The position numbers and the translations under genes were made by a program. The notes beneath the pieces were generated by a model, which saw only the letters and a list, made by a program, of their open reading frames with translations, searched no databases and had not been told where the DNA came from. Below, one piece after another: positions 58,463 to 64,000 of a DNA stretch of 64,000 nucleotides (its first letter is position 1; each line of letters begins with the position of its first letter). Source of the DNA: Antitrichia curtipendula (lineage: Eukaryota; Streptophyta; Bryopsida; Hypnales; Leucodontaceae); contig OX579635.1 of the NCBI GenBank assembly GCA_951230915.1, positions 35,464,001 through 35,528,000 on the forward strand, written 5' to 3'.

Positions 58463-61400
58463 ATGGCTTCAACAAGACTCAGTGTGAAAGTGCGATGTTT
58501 TTGGGCAGCTCTGATTTGGATGACCGGATTGATGGTTGGGCCGCGGGGTGTCCTCGGGGCTTTCCCAACTCTGATTCCCGTGGACCCGGATGCCGACATT
58601 GCGTTGGAGTGGAACGTGTCCTACATCACTAAGTCGCCTTTGGGGAAACCCCAGCAGGTCAGTCAAGTCACGTCTCCACCGCATTGCATTGTTGGCCAAT
58701 TGCATGATCAACGACAACCTACAAAAAAAAAGGGAGGAAAATGTGAGGAAGATGGAGTAGGTTTTTTTGTGTTTGTTGTTGCTGAAAACGAAGCCCTAGT
58801 TCTGAACATGAAATAAGGTTCATCTACAACATTACTTCACAATGATCTACAACATCTGCAAATAGTGAGAGAAAGTGTGAAAAAGATTGAGTTTTGTTTT
58901 TTTATTTATGTAGTGTTTGTTGCTGTTGAAAACTAAGCCCTAGTTCTCAACATGAAATAGGGTTCATCTACAACATTTACAATTAATATCTATGACTTCT
59001 CTAATTAGTGAGAAAATGTGAGAAATATTGAGTAGGTTGTTTTATATGTAGTGTTTGTTGTTGCTGGAAACTAAGTCCTAGTTCTAAACATGAAATAGGG
59101 TTCATCTACAACATTTACAACTATCTACAACATCTACAATTAGTGAGAAAAAGTGTGAAAAAGATTGATTAGTTTTTGTTTTTTTATGTAGTGTCTTTTT
59201 TGTTGCTGAAAACTAAGTCCTAGTTCTAAACTTGAAATAGGGTTCATCTACAACATTTACAATTATCTATAACATTTGCAATTAGTGAGAAGATGTGTGA
59301 GAAAGATTGAGTAGTTTTGTTTTTTTATGTAGTGTCTTTGTTGTTGCTGAAAACTAAGTCCTAGTTCTAAACATGAAATAGGGTTCATCTACAACATTTG
59401 TAATTAGTGAGAAAATGTGAAAGATTGAGTAGATTGTTTATATGTAGTGCTTGCTGTTCTTTAAAACTAAGCCCTAGTCATGAACATGAAATAAGATATA
59501 TTATCTATAACATTTACAAGTATGTGAGAATATGTGAGAAAGTATAAGTATGTTGTTTTTTAATATATATAAGGTGATTGTACCTAATTGCAATCATTTT
59601 ATACAACCAACCTTTGCATATTCTTGCTTGAGATGTACAACTTCTATTCATCAGAGCCTAGGGTTGATTTGGATTGTTACACCTATTTTTTAACACTTTG
59701 AAAAATTGTAGTTGATTTTATATATAATGTCCAAGAATTACATGTTAAGAGAATATAGAATCTGGTTTGGATTTCTGAGACTATCCTGTAAAAACTTAGA
59801 TAACTTAATAATAGAATAGAAAACATGCTCAAATGCATGATGTTCAAATGATTTTGGATTTTGTCTACCTTCTTGTTTGTCGTTGTTGTTACTAAAAATT
59901 TGATAATGGTGGTATTTATTGAAATTTTCAGGTGATAGGGATTAATGGAGAGTTTCCCGGACCACTAATTGTTGCCAGGACCAATGACATGATTGCAGTG
60001 AATGTGTTCAATCGATTGGATGAACCCTTGTTATTCACATGGTTTGTATCTCCACCCTCACCTTTCGTAAGCTTTTAATACAAACATTGAGGTTGTCAAA
60101 TTGTAGGATAAACAACAATTTTGTTAAATTGGCACAATTCAAATTCAAATTGCGAGGTGCACCCTCAAGAAAGGAACAAAATGAAATGGTTTAGAGAGAC
60201 CAGAGGGGGAAGCAGGTGCACAATGTTGTGGATGAAATGCAATTTGCATACTAACTTGCACATCAACAAGCTAATGTAGAGATCAAAATGGCGCTTAGAA
60301 TACTGCCAATTTAACGGAATTGACATTGGTACTATTGATCAAATTATAAGAAAAATGAAGTGTTTAGAATTATGAATTTTGCACATCGATTAGTAAAAGA
60401 ACATGTATGAGTGGTTGACTTTTTGAAGGTCTGGTTTACAACAACGACACAATTCATGGCAAGATGGGGTGTTAGGGACAAATTGCGAGATTCCACCCCA
60501 TTGGAATTGGACATACAAGTTTCAAGTCAAGGATCAAATGGGTAGTTTCTTCTACTTTCCTAGTACCCGGTTCCAAAGAGCGGCGGGTGGGTATGGTGGA
60601 ATATGCATCAATTCCCCAAAAGTGTCACCACCCTTTGTTAAGCCTAGCGCAGACATCTTTGTGCTTATAGGGGATTGGTACACCTCCAACCACAAGGTAA
60701 TTATGGTTGCCTCCAACTTGTGGATAATATTCAAATGTAATTCTACTTTGAGGACTGTTGTTCTTATTTTTTAGAGGAGTCTAGCACACTATAATATCAC
60801 TATCATTTAGATCTTGTAAAGAAAAGTTATAAATTATTGTAGCTAGCAGAGGGACTTAATCACGACCCTCAACATCCTTGAATCTTGAATTATTTTTCTT
60901 TTATGATTTATCCAATGCAAAATCTTTGACTGCCGCAACATGTAAAACCTAAAAGTACTTTGATCCCCTTTCATGAAGGCCACATGTTTGAATGACACTT
61001 ATGTTATAAATTGATGACTTTTCAATTCATGAGAAAAGGAGCCATTTGCAAAAGGGCTGCCTTCTTAACCTTCTAAGAGCAGCTCCTATAGTAACACATT
61101 GAAGCAAAAGTAGGAAGCAAATCAATGGAAGACATTTCTCATTATTAGAAAATCAATGGCATGGAAACTTTACTAACAATGTTTCTTCAACATGTTGTTG
61201 TGGGGCTACTCTAAAGACGTTGCGGACCTAAATGATCCGATGAATGCAGACTTCTCAAAATGTTAACTCCAGAAATAAAGAATGCACCTATTGGTCCCAT
61301 AATTGAAATATTATGGTCACAGGGTCGCACCCTTTTAGAGTTAAGGTCAAAACTGCAAACAAAACCTTGTGTAATCTTGTGGAAAGTATGCATCAAATTG

Positions 61401-63232
61401 GATGGTTGGTGGTGACTACAGGACTTGAGAGACACTTTGGAGAATGGAGAGCTTATTGGTCGCGCAGAAGGTGTCCTAATAAACGGCTATGGACCATTCA
61501 ATGGGATTGACCCCACGGGATGTTGGGTTCTTCCTGTAGATCGCGGTTAGTACAATTAAAGCCCTATGCCAATTCCCTATATAATGATATCATCATTTAA
61601 TAGTGGTAATCATGTCCTATTAAGGTGGGTACCCTTAAAACTACCGTTTTTTACTACTGTGTTTAGTTACCAATATTAAACTAAGGTGGAAGGTATCCAT
61701 AATCAGTCCAATAAGCAATTCTAGACCTGGTCTGGAGTGGTGCAAGGCAAAGCAAATATTTTCAGAGGTGCATTGATAGAAATGATTGGGATTGCAAAAA
61801 AAATTGGTTAAATTGGTAAAAAAAAATTTATCGCTTGGATTGAAAATAGTATGAATTTGGGAGGCAAAAAGTAGACAATAGACCCAAAGACAATCACTAG
61901 ACACTTTTGACTCTGCTCTTAGCAAAACTACTTTTTTGCTTGTTACTTTTTTCTTTTTTGCTCGTTACTTTGGAACATGTCTCATGACCTTATTAGTTGA
62001 AATGTATTTCAAGGCTTGGTTGGAAATTGAACCCAATCTTGGTGGAAAATAGAGCATCTTACAAGTTGTACATGGGTACCTGATTGGAAATGGATACCTC
62101 CAGCTTAGTTAAATTTTATATAATTGGCAAGTGAAAGGAGGTTCAACCACATCCAAGAACTTGACATTTGGATATTGTATACAAAAGTTAGGAAGGATCA
62201 AAGCTTTTTTTGGTAGATGTTTTGGAATCATTTCTTCAATATGTGTGCATATTGATTTGGGGGATGTGCACATAATTTGTGATGATGGTGGTTTTAGATA
62301 AGGTGTGATTTTGGGTGTATCTACCTTACAACTACATAACATTTTTCATCACTAGAGTTGAGTCAAGGTGGAAAAAAAATTTAAAGGATGTCAATATTGC
62401 TTCTTAAAGTATTAAGCAACTACCTCATAATCTCATCAATTGTATCAACTTGTCAATATTAGTTTTTTTTTCATTCTTGACCGATTTGTTGAATTTTGAG
62501 CACGAGTCAATTAGCAACAAATTTTTTGCTTTCGGGATTGTAAGAACTTACAATTTCATGGAATAATCTTATGTAAAATCCCCCAATTCAGTTGGCATTT
62601 TGTTACTTGTGATAAAATATGACCATGTCAAGTGATTTCCAAGTCTGATTAGGCTATGATATTAAAAAAAATACAATTATTGTGGGTTCTAAATTATCAA
62701 GTTTAAAATACTCGTAAATTACAAATAACTTCATCCACACATGCATATTTTTGCAATGGAGAACAACAACTTCTTTTGTATAAATTTGTAGTACTCAAAA
62801 GAAGAATAGTTTGGAGCATTGCACTAATTGTTTCTAATTTTAGAAGTGTATTTTTTTTTTGTGATGCTTAGGTAGTACATACCGCCTCCGCATTTCAAAC
62901 GTGGGTGTCAAAACATCTTTGAATTTCCGAATAGAGAACCATAAGATGGTGTTGGTCGAGACCGAGGGCTCCTACACGCAACAAAAATCCTTCGACAACT
63001 TGGATGTGCACGTTGGGCAGTCGTACTCCGTGCTTGTGACGGCGGACCAAGTGAGCAACGATTACTTCATCATGGCGAGTCCGCGGTTCGAGAATGCGAC
63101 CACGTTTGCGGACTCGGCTGGGGTGGCTCTCATGCACTATAGCGATTCCCGGGGTCTTGCATCGGGGGTACACCCTCTTGGGCCCAACCCTAACGATATT
63201 TGGGTTTCGCTCGCTCAAGCACGATCCATCAC
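58463..63232 (+). CDS. SKU5-similar (SKS) multicopper-oxidase-like protein, 5' part (exons 1-5), runs off the window
   Basis: Exons 58463-58657, 59932-60041, 60429-60696, 61422-61545 and 62872-63232 join in phase to 352 codons plus 2 nt; a GTAAGT donor at 63233 opens an intron whose next exon lies outside the window. Residues 1-32 form a signal peptide (hydrophobic LMVGPRGVLG before AF). The first cupredoxin domain (about 45-165) carries VIGINGEFPGP, NSWQDGVLGTNC and NWTYKFQVKDQ; the second (about 175-350) carries GDWYTSNH, LINGYGP, TYRLRISNVG, NHKMVLVETEG and DVHVGQSYSVLVTADQ. All are typical of SKU5/SKS proteins, which act at the plasma membrane or wall in growth. The HxH ligands of ascorbate oxidase are replaced (T101/S103 and F145/S147), so no trinuclear copper centre is expected. 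N-glycosylation sequons include NVS (51), NWT (128) and NAT. The C-terminus, and thus any GPI signal, is not visible. Confidence 0.92.
58735..59500. repeat. About 138-bp tandem repeat in intron 1 of the SKS gene
   Basis: Five to six imperfect copies of a unit containing AACTAAGYCCTAGTTCT, AACATGAAATAGGGTTC, CATCTACAACATTTACAA and TTAGTGAGAAAATGTGAGAAAGATTG-like sequence. The anchor GGTTCATCTACAACA recurs near 58818, 58961, 59099, 59243 and 59379. The array begins about 80 bp after the exon 1 donor, so the intron grew by local duplication. The last unit (59400-59500) is shortened and diverged. Confidence 0.9.
61075..61344. mobile_element. TTAA-flanked short inverted-repeat element in SKS intron 3
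   Basis: Bounded by TTAA at 61075-61078 and 61341-61344; the ends read CCTTCTAAGAGC and, reversed, CTCTAAAAGGGTGCG. The right part is similar to the element at 46073-46224 (AAGAATG-ACCTATTGGT, GGTCGCA/GGCCGCA before the terminus). Non-autonomous, no ORF. Confidence 0.55.
61621..62328. mobile_element. Family F TA-flanked element in SKS intron 4
   Basis: TA at both edges with ends AGGTGGGTACCCTTAAAACT and, reversed on the right, AGGTAGATACACCCAAAATC. It includes the dispersed motif GGCAAGTGAAAGGAGGTTC near 62128. At about 704 bp it is longer than the other F copies (about 280 bp), with extra internal sequence at 61680-62100. No transposase frame, so non-autonomous. Confidence 0.7.
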
Positions 63233-63296
63233 GTAAGTACGTCTCTTGTTTTTTTGTCTTTTGTATGTGGGTTTTTTCCCCTCCATCTTTGACAAT

Positions 63297-63563
63297 AAGA
63301 TAGGGGGTCTGTAAAATTTTACTTTCTTCAATGTACCAACTTTGGACATTTCAGGAGGGGGGCGCGTTTAGAAACCCCTGCGTTTCAACTTCAAAAATTT
63401 GTAACTAATTCCAAGAAGGTCCAAAAAATATGAAACAGCTTGGATTAGATGCCAATTCGATTTTTCGTCCCAGTGAAATTGCCTAAAAACAGTTTCAAGG
63501 AGTTTAGCTTCCCTTAAAATGCAATCAGCTCGTAAAGGGTTGCTTTAACAGCCCCCTACCTTA
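63297..63563. mobile_element. Family A TA-flanked element (copy 3) in SKS intron 5
   Basis: About 265 bp, clearly similar to 6747-7054 over its length: TTACTTTCTTCARTGTACCA, GGACATTTCAGGAGG, TTGTAACTAATTCC, ATGAAAC-GCTTGGATTAGATGCC, and the right terminus GGGTTGCTTTAACAGCCCCCTACCT followed by TA. The left end is shortened by about 40 bp relative to copy 1. Confidence 0.75.
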
Positions 63564-64000
63564 GCAACTACTGCTATCCTTGTTGGAGGGATGGAGCATT
63601 CACATCTAAAAATATAAATGGGCTATATATTGTGTGGATGAAATGACATTTATTCGTCTAAAATCATGTACAATCATGCTAACATAGTTATAATACATTC
63701 ATCTCAAAATGGGAGTATCACTTTGTTACATATCAAGTTCCAGTGAGAAGTCTTAAAGTATCTATTATTATTCCATAATTCAAACTACAAGGGTTCAATT
63801 AGAGTAACAAAATAACAAAAAAAAGCTCAAAAATCTCCATTGCTTTTCATTTCTTTATTTAGTCTAAGGTTGTTCATAGGACATTCTTCTAAGCAATGAT
63901 CAATATTTTTAGAAGGGTTTAATATCTCAAATCATATCTCAATCAAATTTTCTTGAAAGACAAGTACAAGCCACATTTAATATACTTTGATTTATACATT

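Noticed and set aside
1..64000. tRNA or rRNA genes
   Set aside because: No T-loop/acceptor-stem combination or rRNA-like sequence was recognised by eye; a covariance search was not possible.

Overview
This window looks like nuclear DNA of a land plant, most likely a non-seed lineage such as a moss or liverwort; the exact group cannot be settled from sequence alone. The reasons are: genes split by GT-AG introns inside very AT-rich spacer DNA, plant-type protein families (a MOS1/BAT2-domain protein and an SKU5-similar multicopper-oxidase-like protein), sparse genes (three in 64 kb), and spacers filled with short non-autonomous DNA transposons rather than recognisable retrotransposon or transposase ORFs.

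Genes. (1) 15165-16772, minus strand: an intronless gene for a CLASRP/SWAP-type alternative-splicing regulator with an N-terminal DRY_EERY-like region and a C-terminal RS tail. (2) 28377-41504, plus strand: a 20-exon gene for a MODIFIER OF SNC1 1 (MOS1)/PRRC2-BAT2 family protein. All 20 exons join in frame to 2713 codons plus a stop, and one intron is GC-AG. (3) 58463 to beyond the right edge, plus strand: the first five exons (352 codons) of an SKU5-similar (SKS) secreted cupredoxin-fold protein that lacks the first two copper-binding HxH motifs. I see no evidence that the three genes work together; they appear to be ordinary neighbours separated by repeats.

Repeat landscape. 1-14.5 kb, 17.5-27.8 kb and 42-57 kb are AT-rich spacers without convincing genes. 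They hold several families of terminal-inverted-repeat elements. One set is flanked by TTAA (or a near match) and begins CCC / ends GGG, about 0.15-1.0 kb long, a piggyBac-like architecture. A second set is flanked by TA and shares AGGTA-type ends (families A, B and F). There are also a GGCC/GGGGTGAA-ended family (E), Stowaway-like elements and long foldbacks. One TTAA element is nested inside a TA element (44517-45256), and a paralogous segment at 54497-54811 preserves the site without the insertion. Several tandem arrays are present: three perfect 40-bp units at 56751, about 138-bp units in intron 1 of the SKS gene, and about 300-bp units at 24.5-27.2 kb that are interrupted by a TTAA element.

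Most worth a second look: the TTAA-flanked elements with nested and empty-site evidence; the foldback at 20149-20584 and the palindrome at 6173-6315; the unusually long MOS1 homologue with its GC-AG intron and upstream ATGs; the intronless splicing factor; and the repetitive leader of the SKS gene.
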